From assembly GCA_029379385.1 (NCBI GenBank), contig CM055606.1, positions 20,113,142 through 20,177,141 of the forward strand: a stretch of DNA of 64,000 nt, read 5' to 3'. Below, piece by piece: positions 1 to 10,775 of this stretch (the first letter of the stretch is position 1; each line of letters starts with the position of its first letter). The position numbers were made by a program, and so were the translations under genes. The notes under the pieces were generated by a model. That model was given only the letters and a program-made list of their open reading frames with translations. It had not been told where the DNA came from and did not search any database. Source of the DNA: Quillaja saponaria (lineage: Eukaryota > Streptophyta > Magnoliopsida > Fabales > Quillajaceae).

Positions 1-399
1 TCACGTCCAAATGTATATGCAAAACAATCCAGTGTCAAAAAAACATACACACAACGACATAAAAAAGAGAGACAAAAAACAACCACGCAAGGTGTTCGGC
101 AAATCTGAATTTATAGTTCTTCCTTAGAAAACATAAAAGGCCAGTCAGATGTCCATAGCCAGATAGCCCTCTGAGTGCCTTGATTAAAATTAAGAAGAAC
201 ATTCAAATTTCACCATTGCATAATGATTTGAGCAACAGGAAAAAGGAAATGAAACTGAGGCGTTTTTCAGAGCTAGGGTCTAACCATATTGCAGACAATC
301 TGAACAAGAGTCAGTTGGACATCCCACATAACATACTCGAACTTCAACTTCACAAAAAAAGAGAATTGTAATAAAAATGTTTGAAAAATACAATAATCC
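1..399. other. 3' flank of the methyltransferase gene, no gene seen
   Basis: This stretch lies downstream of the stop codon of the minus-strand methyltransferase gene and probably holds its 3' UTR and flank. It is AT-rich, and short open frames here have no recognisable protein content or splice context. Confidence 0.5.
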
Positions 400-2935
400 T
401 CAATGAACTGCCAATTCATTCTTCAGGCTTGGCTCTAAAGAAGTGTCCTGCAAAAAGAAAAGTAATATTAAGAATAAGCTGTGATAGTCATCAACTAAAC
501 CATGATGTGAGGATTCAGAAAAGGGGTCACAGTATCAACATTACTGAGGGCCTAATAAAGTAAAGGAGTTAAGCTATTTTGGAGAAGAAAGAAGGTGCTA
601 CGTTTTGAGGTCAATTGTACAAAACCTTGGTGCAAACATATATAAAGTGAACGTCGGGATTCTTTCCTAGCACTTGTTCCACCGAGCTTCCATCATCATT
701 TAGTGGAACATGATTTGTCAGCTCCCAAACGGGATGATCAGAGTTTTCTTCTGATACAAGTTTCTCTGCATATAGGGTTTCAACTGGTAAATTAAGTGCA
801 AGAATTCATACTTAAACTGTTAACCTATATGGAAAGATAAAAATCTTAATATAAGGGTAAGAAATGGGATGCAAATTTCTAGGCAGGAAAAGAAAAATGA
901 AATACTTAAGGAAACATAAGGGTTGCCAAGGCCCCTGACATGCATCCAGAGTGCTGCCATGGATCCCACTCCCCCCTCCCACCAAGGTGGGTTGCAGCAA
1001 CAAGAGGAAACTGTCTTAGCCATTTCACTTCATTTTAGGTTTACATATATAATAATTAGAGTAAATCATATTCTTGCCCAAATAACATATATGATATATC
1101 ACTCTGGAGTCCTAAACTATAAGAGACAGAAAAAGAAAAAAGAGAAAAAGAGCTAGAGGCTGAACTCAGGTTTTAGCCAATATAAAGAAAAAAAGGGAAC
1201 TCAATTAAGCACGACTTGAAGCCATAACATATTGAACTCAGTCACACAGATGACAAAATCAAAATGCTGTTAGTAAAATTTGAAATAAATGTTGCAGTAG
1301 TAGGAATTTAATCGACCTATCACATGGAGTTTTATCATCCACAAGCATGACTCTCTCAGTAAACGTAAACGATATATTGGTGCTCCATATGTAATCTGCA
1401 GCATTAGCAGAAGAAGAGAAAGAAGAAAATCAGTGGAAGCAAGTGAAATGCAAAACATATTACACTATAATAGTTGGAGTAAAGCAACCAGAGAAGTTTT
1501 AAATTATAAGGATAAGTGATTAAAAGAAAAAAAAAAAAAAAGGTATACGGTTATATAGAATGAGAGGCAGACTTGCCAGAATGTAAACTCCTTTGTTCTT
1601 GAGTACCCTATAGTGTGTCATCAACTGCTTCAATAATAGTGAACATATCAAGAAAAAAAAACAGAATAGAAATTTGCAAGAATTATACAGTCTCCTTTTT
1701 TGATTTAATATACCTCCAAACTTCCTCAAGCATTTTACTAGCATTTTGTCGTGAATCATTTCCACACTGCAAACCAAAAATTTCTATCAGCGATGTCTTG
1801 GAAAGAAAAAGAAAATAACCTACTCAACATGCCACACTCACCAAGAGAGAGTCAAGAGTCCCTGCAGACAACAGTAAACATTATCAACCTGATTGTCCAA
1901 TAACTATTTCAACAATAGGCAATCAATATGCTGTAAAATGTTAGGTACCTTTGTCAACAATGGCATCAAAAGAATCTGTCTGAAAGGCACCCATGTAGCA
2001 AACATCCATTTTCATATCTGCCTGATTATTAAGGGATTTTAAATTTCAACATGCCAACTCTTTCTTGTTCCTTCTAAAACAAGCATTACTATTTCTCAAC
2101 ATTCATAATAAGCAAAACACTACGATTTTCTATTACTCACTATTTCTGAACTTCTGATATTTACACTCCCTATCACTTTTGCATAATTCTCCAGATGACA
2201 TCATGACTTGTCTTATATGCAATGTTTATATAGATTAGTTATAAATGCACAAGCATAAGATCATAATTACAAATAAACAAAGTTAAAAGATACATTTCAG
2301 TTCAGGACGATTTTGGTATTTCTTCTGCATAGCTTGTATCACCACCGATGATATATCAATGTTGACAACATCTTCATAACCATCATCAACCATGCCTTCA
2401 CTAAATGCTGTAAATGCGGTATAACATAACATAGACTAAGATTGTTATAAGGAAAAAAAGAAAAGAAAAGAAGAGTAAAGCTGACAATTCCTGGGAAATT
2501 GCAAATCCTCATAATTTATTAACATAAAAGTGCTTCAACTATAAAATCTCTCGCTCATATTCCTGGGAAATTTTCTTCATTCAACTTTAAATTCCAGCCA
2601 AACAAAGCAAAATTGAAAGGTTTTGGCACCATTATGGGCAAGGATTTATCACAGAGCTCGATAAATGAGTAAATGGGGCTGTGCTAGCATAGAAACGAGG
2701 AGATCTGAGGAGAAGGTGAAGGAAGAGTTTGATTCAGATGTAGGTGAGAAAACGTACCAGAGTTTCCGCAACCAACGACAAGGATCCGATGGTTCCGAGG
2801 AACGTACAGATTGATGAGAGGAGCTACAGTTTGGTACTTTTGGTACCAATCAAAGGGACCTGATTCGTTAGCGTAGCGGTTGTCCCAGTACCACGGCTCA
2901 CCGTACGCCTGTGTCTTCATCGTCGCCATTGTCAT
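400..2935 (-). CDS. SAM-dependent methyltransferase, METTL13/EEF1A-KMT4-like (9 exons)
   Basis: Class I methyltransferase closely resembling the Arabidopsis At4g34360 type (human METTL13/EEF1A lysine methyltransferase group); the plant substrate is not established, so protein methylation is inferred. Coding exons (plus coordinates): 2758-2935, 2294-2407, 1949-2017, 1842-1861, 1714-1766, 1577-1607, 1317-1395, 626-765, 400-447. All phases join, giving 732 nt and 243 aa, the usual length for the plant family. The N-terminal EPWYWDNRY signature is followed by the SAM-binding motif I VVGCGNS (residues ~53-59, completed across intron 1), then DISSV, DAIVDKG and ITYGAPIYRL. The start could be Met 1, 3 or 6, which lie close together. 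Exon 4 is only 20 nt. The intron after exon 6 begins with GC instead of GT. No frame damage is seen. Confidence 0.9.
1396..1576 (-). other. GC-AG intron in the methyltransferase gene
   Basis: Exon 6 ends in ATTCTG followed by gcaagt, and exon 7 starts after gctgcag. This junction gives VYIL-ITYGAP, which is the conserved family sequence, and no GT donor nearby keeps it. GC-AG introns are a known minor class processed by the major spliceosome. Confidence 0.8.
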
Positions 2936-3339
2936 CCCTCTCTCCCTTGCTCTGTAACACTACTTTCGAGAAGCTGGTAGACGTCGTAGTTATTTCATTA
3001 TTACTAGTCACTAGGTAGTTTTTAGGGAAAAAATAAATAAATAAATGGAAGCACAGGCCTGTTCATAAAACGCACCGTTTAAGTGAAGCCCAATAGATTA
3101 ACGGCAATGCTTCTACCTAAACGGGGCTTTTGAGAGACTGCCCTAGTTCTTTCACTGCCTTGGCTCCCTTCTGGGTAAACGTCCCGTCGTTTAGTATATG
3201 GGAAAAAAGGTTGACATTTCCTCTCTATTTTTCATTTCTTCTAGTCTTATTAGTTCTAATAAACCAAAATCTGCAAAGCTTGTAAGATGCCTCTGCCCAA
3301 TGCCCCCATCAGAAAAACAAAATTGAAATTTGAAACTTA
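2936..3339. other. Upstream region of the methyltransferase gene
   Basis: Flank upstream of the minus-strand start codon, expected to contain its 5' UTR and promoter. I see no coding signal and no confidently placed TATA element. Confidence 0.35.
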
Positions 3340-5830
3340 TTATTTTTCCACAACAGACAAATTACAGAACAATATAATGAATACTTACATTTAGACGATT
3401 TTCAAATTATACAACCAAACTCGTAAACAGTTCAAGTTTTTGGCAATTTACTTATAAAACCAACATAATGTATAAAAACGATAAAGTAATTGAAGATTTA
3501 GTTTTAAAACTATCAAAACAAATAAAGTATTGAAAATTTTGATGGTTTACTATAAAAATAAATAAAGGTTATAAGTCGGCAAAGTAGTTACTAGCTAAGC
3601 TAAAACTTATCAAATAAAATAACGATATATTTTATAAAACTATAAAACTAATATAATTGCAAAGTATTGATGATTTGCCCAAAAAAATGTCAAAGCAAGC
3701 TAAATTTAAAAAGAGTTTGACGATTTACCTTCAAAAGAGTTTGACAATTTATTTTAAAAACCAACAAAACTAGTAAATCATCAAAGTAAGTGACTTTTAT
3801 TGCTCTAAACTATCCATCAAAGAAAATATGTAACATGTTAATTTTGAAACATATCTAAAAATATTTAATGTATCTAATAGTTATGCATACATTTTCATTC
3901 TTAGAGGGACCAATACACTACCTCAAAACGATATTGTGATTCTTGCATAAAAAAACAAGAGCTGTAAATTGAAAATTTAATCTAAAAATGTAAAAGGAAA
4001 AAAAAATTTGAAAATTTACTTTATAATATAAACCAACAAAACTTGTGATAACACAAGATGACAATTGCTCTAATAAACATGAATGCAAGTAAATCGCCAG
4101 ATGTTAAGACGACTAGAATTAGAAAACAAAACCACATGAATCGACATACGTTTAGATGATTTACACGTTAATTACACAAACTCCTAAATCATCACAGTTT
4201 TAGGCAATTCACTCATAGATTTTGTACTTTACCTTTAAGAAAAAAATCCAAGGCGTCAAAGATTTTTTCGATGCATTACAAAAAAATAAAATAAAAAAAT
4301 TGGTAATTTAGCAAACTCTTGGACGATTTACTTACAAATTTGTAAAAATAATTAAAGTGTCAATGATTTTGACGTTTTATTTGAAAAACCAACAAATGTT
4401 GCAAATAGGCAAAGTAATTGACTAACTATGACAAAACTTATCAAAGAAATTCAACGATAAATAGTTCAAAAATTTATTATGTAAAACAATAAAAATTTTA
4501 CCATAACAAAGTATTAACTATTAACCATGAAAAATATATATCAAAACAAGCTAAATCTCAAAAGAGTTTGACCTTTTACTTTATAAATCAAAAAACTAAT
4601 AAATGACAAAACAAGTGACCTTTTTTACTTCTAAAACTATCCAACAAAGGAAGTGAAATGTCACCTAATTTAACCATATTAAGTTGTTTCAGGAAGCAAA
4701 ACAAAACGCAATGTTTAACTAATTTTTTTTTTCTAGACCTTTTCTTTGTGTAACTGCGGGCATGGGCTTTGATAGGCTCAATATCATATAAGTCCAAGTC
4801 ATCCTAAATTCTAAGTCCAAACAAAAAGCCTATACAGAAAAAGAATATTTGATTTTAAAAACTCTTAAAAGGAATCAAATTTGGTTTAACAAAAAAGAAA
4901 AAAAGAAAAAAAAAGAAAAGCAATAATAACAAATATAAATTATCCATTTAAAGCTCAAGCCCAAGCCAAGTAACATGGTAGTCAATTTGAAAATGTATTT
5001 ACAAAATTTACTTTCTTGAAACGATATTTTGAAAACTAGGTAAAATGTTAGTTAATTTAAAAATTATATTTTGATTATTGCATAAAACAAGATTCATAAA
5101 TTGTTAAATAATATTAAATAAAAAAGAAAATTGACGATTTACTTTATATTATAAAATAACAAAACTTGTAAAGAGGCAAAATAAATGACAATAGCTTTAA
5201 TAAATATGAAAGCAAGTAAATCGCCATATAGTAAATGCAATTTGCTTTAGAAGCAGTTAGATAGCAGGTCTCTGACAATGAAACACTGAATCGGCATAGT
5301 TTTAGAGGATTCATTCATTAAGATCCTAATCTAGCAAATCGTCAAAGTCTTGGTTGATTCACTCATAGAAATTACAAAGTCAATAATTTACTTAAAAAAA
5401 AAAAACCCTAAGACAAAAAATTTAGTGGATGCACTACACAAAAATAAGAAAATAAAAGCTCGAAATTTGGCAAACTCTTGATGATTTACTGTCAAATCTA
5501 TCCAAACAATTAAAGTATTGAAGATTTTAACAATTTATTTGAAAATCTAAAAAACTTTGAAAGTTAGCAAAGTAATTAACTAGCTATGCCAAAAATTATC
5601 GAAGAAAATCAACTCTAAAGAGTTTAGAGATTTATATTATAAAACAACAAAACTCATACAATTGCAAATTATTGGTGAGTTACCATGAAAAGGAATTTGA
5701 TGATTGACTTTAAAAACCAAAAAATCTAGTAAATCGACAAATCAAGTGACATTTTTTACTCTAAAAATTATCCATCAAAGGAAATAGAATGTCACATAGT
5801 TTAACAATTTAGGCAAGTAAGACTCTCATT
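3340..5830. repeat. Degenerate ~50-bp hairpin-monomer repeat, unit A (two blocks)
   Basis: AT-rich DNA built from decayed monomers of about 45-55 bp. A typical monomer starts GACGATTTAC, continues TTTATAAAACCAACAAAACT, and ends GTAAATCGTC AAAG, so its two ends are reverse complements. Clear monomers occur near 3390, 3448, 3540, 3720-3775, 4150-4190, 4320, 5130 and 5330. A non-repetitive spacer of about 4650-4970, containing ctagacctttt and the phrase aagtccaagtcatcctaaa, separates two blocks. Related DNA precedes each MATH unit downstream. No open reading frame of note. I do not recognise a named repeat family; boundaries are approximate. Confidence 0.6.
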
Positions 5831-5966
5831 TTATAAGGGCTTTAAAGCCTTTGTCTTTCCAATATGGGATATTAAATTACAATTTATCCAACTACGTAAC
5901 TGACATCGTGTTAGTAAGTATGATTCTTATGTAACAGGGTTTCCATGAGGTCCGCAACTTAATAGT

Positions 5967-6155
5967 ATGAGTGCCAGGGACAAGGATTCCTAAATGGTTC
6001 GACCACCATCATTGTGTATGACGAAGCGTGTCTTTCAGGATTTGTGGAGCTGTTTGGAATTCATGTATATAAGCGAGAAACAAGCAAGGAAGATGTCCTA
6101 TTCAGAAGTTTATGATCCTCAGAATGATAGTAGTGATGAAGAACAGATCAAATAG
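5967..6155 (+). pseudogene. Orphan ~62-codon frame, unit A copy (early stop)
   Basis: Homologous to the open 62-codon frames of units B and C, but the ninth codon is TAA, so this copy cannot make the protein. The C-terminal part (SEVYDPQND then SSDEEQIK) is still visible in the original frame. Protein family not recognised. Confidence 0.5.
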
Positions 6156-6492
6156 TGTTTTTTTTTTTTATGTTCCCTTAACCATTAGATAACACATGAC
6201 TGGGGATGCTGTGTAGCACAACAAATATCAGCTTAAATATATACCGGAACAACTATATTGTTCATAGTGTGACAGGATCTACTGAGCTAACTATGAATGA
6301 TGCACTTCAGAACAACTTAAAATTTCACAAATTGAATTGGTAGGTACTAGGTAGTGACTTCAAATAGAAAATGACTCCAAAATTGTAAGTTGCATACAAA
6401 TCAACTAAACCAGGTAATTTGCTATGCAACATCAACCTTCAGATAGAAAATGACTTGAATATAAATTGATTGTCACATGCTGTTTGCTGCAG

Positions 6493-6826
6493 GAAGATAC
6501 AACTCTATCCCAAAGGAAACAGCAAAAGGCGTCATCTTTCTCAATATTTGAAAATATATATAGAGGTCACACCATGCATCACTAATAGTTGAATAGATAT
6601 TAGAGTGGTTCTAGAAAGTATTGAATGAAATTATGTCAATGAATCTTCTTTACATTACAGGCCTAGATTCGACTAAGCTCTAAATTTGTTCCGTTGCACC
6701 TAATCATTGGTTCAGTGCCTCAAGCTGCCAATGTAATGAATACCGATTCATTTCACTCCATTGAACATGGTTACTTGGTGAAGAACATTTGCTCGGTGGA
6801 TCTCGGAAGCAAGGTGAGAGGTCACT
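6493..6826 (+). pseudogene. Relic MATH exons upstream of MATH gene A
   Basis: After a preserved gctgcag acceptor at 6492 the sequence matches the second-to-last exon of the MATH genes (KIQLYPKGNS), then loses frame. After tacattacag near 6660 follows a decayed last exon with WFSAS, EHGYLVKNICSVDLGS. The intron in front also resembles the MATH intron. This is the 3' end of an older MATH gene copy without its first exons. Confidence 0.65.
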
Positions 6827-6839
6827 CACTACAAGAAAA
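6827..6839 (+). mobile_element. CACTA transposon terminus (single end), unit A
   Basis: CACTACAAGAAAA is the canonical terminal inverted repeat core of plant CACTA (En/Spm) elements and is followed by a subterminal segment with tcagagacag and ccgtctct. I found no inverted partner (TTTTCTTGTAGTG) in the window, so this is an isolated end or a deleted element. Confidence 0.5.
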
Positions 6840-7457
6840 TTGGTTATCAGAGACAGACTATTAGCTAGACATGGCCCCATAACCGTCTCTAATAATCCTT
6901 TCGTTTTTCAATGATAAAAGACATTTTTACAAATTTAATTGTGCTTCTGATAGTCACATTTGTCTTTGATAATCTTTCCACTTTTTAATGATAGAAGACA
7001 TTTTTCTTTTTTAGAAATAAGGCGCTTTGATTGGTTAATGCATTGTCCCGCTCAGGTCAGACTTTGGTTTTACAAAATTTGTACTTGTCATGACAAGAAA
7101 TATTATTGATGAAGGTGCATTCATTCGTAGTTGAAACACTATGGTCAATCATTCTCTTGCTTATTTTCAAGGGCAAGCAGAGAATAACACATTATTCCTC
7201 AAACGAGGTATGCAGTCTTCTTCAATCAAGGAATAAGAGATTATTTAGTTCTATTTGCAAGTAGAGAATGAATGCGAGTTAATAAATTAAACCTGCAAGT
7301 AGAAATGTTTATTCTCCTACAACTAAAAGTGATTGTCTTTAAGCAAAGAATAACAAGTAACTTTCATAATTAGATAACAACTTCTGTCTCTCTCTATGAA
7401 TGCATATTTATATATAATTCCTTTGGTTGGTGGGACACCATCAAGGCCAATCTTAAC
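6840..7457. other. Region between CACTA end and MATH gene A
   Basis: Conserved in all four units. It holds subterminal CACTA-like sequence and then the probable promoter and 5' UTR of the MATH gene. No coding signal is seen. Confidence 0.35.
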
Positions 7458-9295
7458 ATGGCTACCCAAGATGGTATGTTCTTTCCTCCATCTTCATCTT
7501 CATCTTCATCTCCATCTCCTTATCTCTTTCTCTCTCTATGTAGGCTAAAAAATATGATCTCTTTAAATCAGATATTTGATCCGATCCCATGGATCAAATT
7601 GCCATCCCTTGATGATAAAAACTTACCAACATCTATGCAAGGAAAAAAAAAAAAAAGTATTATCAAATTAATGGTATTCAAAAAGTGAAGTTTCTTTAAA
7701 CTGATTTGGTGCTTACGTATATCAAATTTTAGCAAGTGGGAAAGCACTTCTCTTTACACGTTACTGTTGATTCTTACATGCAGGTATTTCAAAATCTGTG
7801 AGAGATGATCACCCATCTCATTACACAGTCAAAATACGGTCGTTTTCACTACTCGAAAAGCATTCCGTGGAGAAGTACGAGTCAGGAGAATTTGATGCAG
7901 GAGGCTACAAGTGGTACATGCTCTTATCGTACAATTTCCACATGCTGAAAATCAATCTCTTCTCTCTATCTGTTTGTGCACCCAACATGCCATAGCTACC
8001 ATAACAGGATATTTACACCCGACGGATCCTTTTTTGACTTTGCTTTTACCTCTTATTTTCATAGGTTTTAATAGTACTAACAAGGGTTTGTATTTCATGG
8101 ATGACAATTTTTTGTCTTATATTCAAATTGAACCTCACAGGAAGTTGGTGCTTTACCCAAATGGAAACAAGAGAAGGAAAGTAGAAAACCACATTTCACT
8201 CTACTTGGCATTGGCACGTTCAAACCGTTCTGGTTGGGACGTCCATGCCACTTTTCGGTTGTTTTTGTTAGACCAGAACAGATACAACTACTTTATGGTA
8301 GAAGGTATGTTTCCAGTTCTTTTCAGCTCATATAAGATAAGAGGGCACTGGTCTATTGCTAACTTACTTTCGAGACATTGCATTTCCCAGATACCTCCGG
8401 AAAGCGCTTTCACGCAAAGGAGCTTGAATGGGGTTTTGATAAGTTCATCTCTCTTAAAGATTTTAATGGTGGATCTAATGGATATGTCCTGGACGACAAC
8501 TGTGTGTTTGGAGCAGAAGTTTTTGTTTCCAAAGAAAAAAGAAAAAAACGAAGAGAGTACTTAACAATGATGAAGGATAGCATCATGAAAAAAGATGATT
8601 GGAAGATTGAGAATTTCTCTAAGTTAGATGCAGAATTTTATGAATCTAACCCTTTCGAAGTTGGAGATCAGATATGGTATATGAAGTAAACCCTGCTTAT
8701 ATCGTTGATTTAAAAAGCTGTTGAATGCACTGCAATGAGATTATCACTCCTACAGTCTGCTCAATGAATCTGAAAATCCCACCTGGGTGATGTTAAACCT
8801 GATGGCTTTCTTCCAGAACCAGAATTCAAATAGAACATGACTTGAATATAAACTAAACTGTCACAATGTTGTTTGTTGCAGGAAGATACGGTTTTATCCC
8901 AAGGGATATGGCTCTGGAGAGGGCAACTATCTTTCTCTGTATTTGATCTTGGCAGACTCCAAGGCACTTCCTCCAGGCATGAAGATATATGCAAATATGA
9001 CATTAAGTATCCTTGACCAGTTGCAAGCCAAGCCTGAATCTCGTAAAAGTAATGAACTTATAATTGCGCAGGTCGATATGAGGGTGGTCTACATGGTTTA
9101 GTTTAACTGACGTAAAAAATTTATCCTCCTGTTGCAGCAAATTTTTGGTTCAGTGCTGCAGACCCGTGTTCTGGTTGGGCAAAATTCACTCCACTCACTA
9201 AATTCACAGAGCTGAACAACGGTTACCTGGTGAAGGACATTTGCAAAGTGGAAGCAAAGGTCGAAATTCTTGGAAAGGTCAAAATCTTGGAGTAG
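7458..9295 (+). CDS. Two-MATH-domain (TRAF-like) protein, copy A
   Basis: Six exons: 7458-7473, 7784-7913, 8141-8304, 8391-8676, 8882-9048, 9138-9295. All phases join to 921 nt and 306 aa. MATH domain 1 spans about residues 18-149 ([14 protein letters not shown], then [14 protein letters not shown] and FGAEVFV); a basic linker (KEKRKKRRE) follows; MATH domain 2 spans about 172-298 ([26 protein letters not shown]). MATH domains are TRAF-C-like protein-binding folds. Plant two-MATH proteins of this size form clustered, fast-changing families like Arabidopsis At5g26260, with little firm function; adaptor roles in protein turnover or defence are inferred only. The start is set by the short first exon (MATQDG) conserved in all four copies. 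There is no signal peptide and no enzyme domain. The copy is open throughout and nearly identical to copy C. Confidence 0.85.
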
Positions 9296-9569
9296 CTAAT
9301 GCATTGTCCTGAGTTAGTTGACTGATACTTTGGTTATATATATTCGCACGCGTCTCTATTGAAAAAATAAATTCCTACCATTGTTGATTATTACAGTGTA
9401 AAAGATTTTATATTTATAAATGAATATTCTGGCTATAATTTATGCATCTAAAGTTCTTCAACTGATAATATCAGACATCCATGAGGACCATGACCCTATT
9501 CCGCTCTTTAAAATTGTACACTTCATTGAGAACACAGTAAAAGTAAAGATAATTTACATAAATATTCTT
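9296..9569. other. MATH gene A 3' flank
   Basis: Probable 3' UTR and convergent intergenic DNA between MATH gene A and the ATG8 remnant. It is conserved between units and non-coding. Confidence 0.4.
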
Positions 9570-10775
9570 TACTGATATTGAGAATAAATGGAGCAAAAGG
9601 ACTTACAAAGAATAGACAATTAAATACTAGCTTAGCCAAAGGTTTTCTCACTGCTATAACATATGTAAAGATACCATCAGCATCCTTGTAAGATTCATAG
9701 ATGGAGTTTGTAAGGCTGGCTGCAGATGTGAGCAGTAAAACACATATTGGCCTGTGAAAATAAGAGAAAAGCCTAATAGCACTCCAGAAAAAAAAAAAAA
9801 AAAAAAAAAAAACGAGAAAAGGATGATGTACTGAAATTTACAGGTTTGAGGTAAGGTGTTTTTCACAAAAATAAATAGAGCTTCCCCAGGAGCCAAATGA
9901 AGCCTGCTACTTAAAATGTGAATAAATTGCCCAACAGAAATATCTCGAGGAACCAAATATCTGGGGAAGAGAAAGAAAAAAGAAAACAGAGAACAGGCCC
10001 ATTAGCATGTGAACAAGGAAAATGGCTCATACTTGAGAACAATCCAGAATTCCAGACATCAAACAATTTGTCCATCCCTTGTTTGTAACTCATTGAATGC
10101 ATTAGCATTCAATCCAAGTTCCAGTAAACAGAAGAGATTTCTAGCTGAATGAAATAATTCTAGCTGTATTATTCGACTTAAACCAATTTTTATGATAATG
10201 CCACTGTTATTTAAATATGCAAGTATGCAACTTCCCTAAGCAAGTGATGCTTGCATTACGTGTTGGAAATTGTGGTAATTCATAATTTTGAGGATTTGAA
10301 TGTGGACCCTAGGAAAGACAAAATGCATGAACTATTAAGTGTATCTAGTTATATGTGGTGAATGTATCTGGTAATGTGTGTGCATGATTGAGTCCAATGA
10401 ATTTAATAGTGTTAAGAGAATTCTAGAGTTCTAGGCATCTCTATATAAGTGAGTTTTGAGTCTTTGATTTGTAACAACAATAAGAAGGAAATATATCAAA
10501 GATTAAGAATCAAAGTTTCATATTGAGAGTCTTCTAATACTATCTCTTTTAAGAGTTTTGTATAGCTTATGCCATACATCTCCAGTTATCATAAAATAAT
10601 GTTTCACCACACACACACTATATTTATATATAGATAGTTTTTGTCATATAATTTCTGATGTGCACTCCACTCCTCAAAATTCCAACATTACGAGGTTTAC
10701 TCGAGAAACAGCTAGTAATGTAGGTCTTTAAAACATAATGAAACTGAAAAATTAAACAGCAAGAAAAACTCTAAA
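9570..10775 (-). pseudogene. ATG8 remnant, unit A (exons 4-5 only)
   Basis: This matches the 3' part of the intact ATG8 gene at 26.7-28.5 kb. The exon 5 equivalent (9632-9719) lacks one base, which throws the conserved end out of frame, although the final TTTGGC codons and a TAA stop remain. The exon 4 equivalent (9842-9960) keeps its full 119 nt and still encodes [14 protein letters not shown]. Exon 3 is missing: sequence near 10140 jumps from intron 3 to DNA equivalent to ~27570. A solo LTR interrupts it at 10261-10687. Homology stops near 10775, where the AT-rich repeat begins, so exons 1-2 were never included. A run of over 20 A residues at about 9790 lies between exons 4 and 5. Confidence 0.8.
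10261..10687. mobile_element. Solo LTR, Copia-like (427 bp)
   Basis: The element begins TGTTGGAA and ends TTCCAACA, giving TG...CA ends within an 8-bp inverted repeat, and is flanked by the 5-bp direct repeat TTACG (10256-10260 and 10688-10692). The empty site is seen in the intact ATG8 gene near 27675, which reads cattacaaggtttactcg. A TATA-like ctctatataag lies near 10440. No internal retrotransposon coding sequence is present, so it is a recombined solo LTR; TGTTGG ends are typical of Copia elements. Confidence 0.85.

Noticed and set aside
611..625. Early stop of the methyltransferase at the end of exon 8 (VLYN)
   Set aside because: Reading through the donor gives a stop in four codons, but splicing from aag|gtttt to 447 adds DTSLEPSLKNELAVH, which matches the family's C-terminal length and pattern.
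7911..8564. Plus-strand 217-codon frame across introns of MATH copy A
   Set aside because: It runs through intron 2, exon 3 and intron 3 and enters exon 4 out of frame. The MATH domain is explained only by the spliced model.
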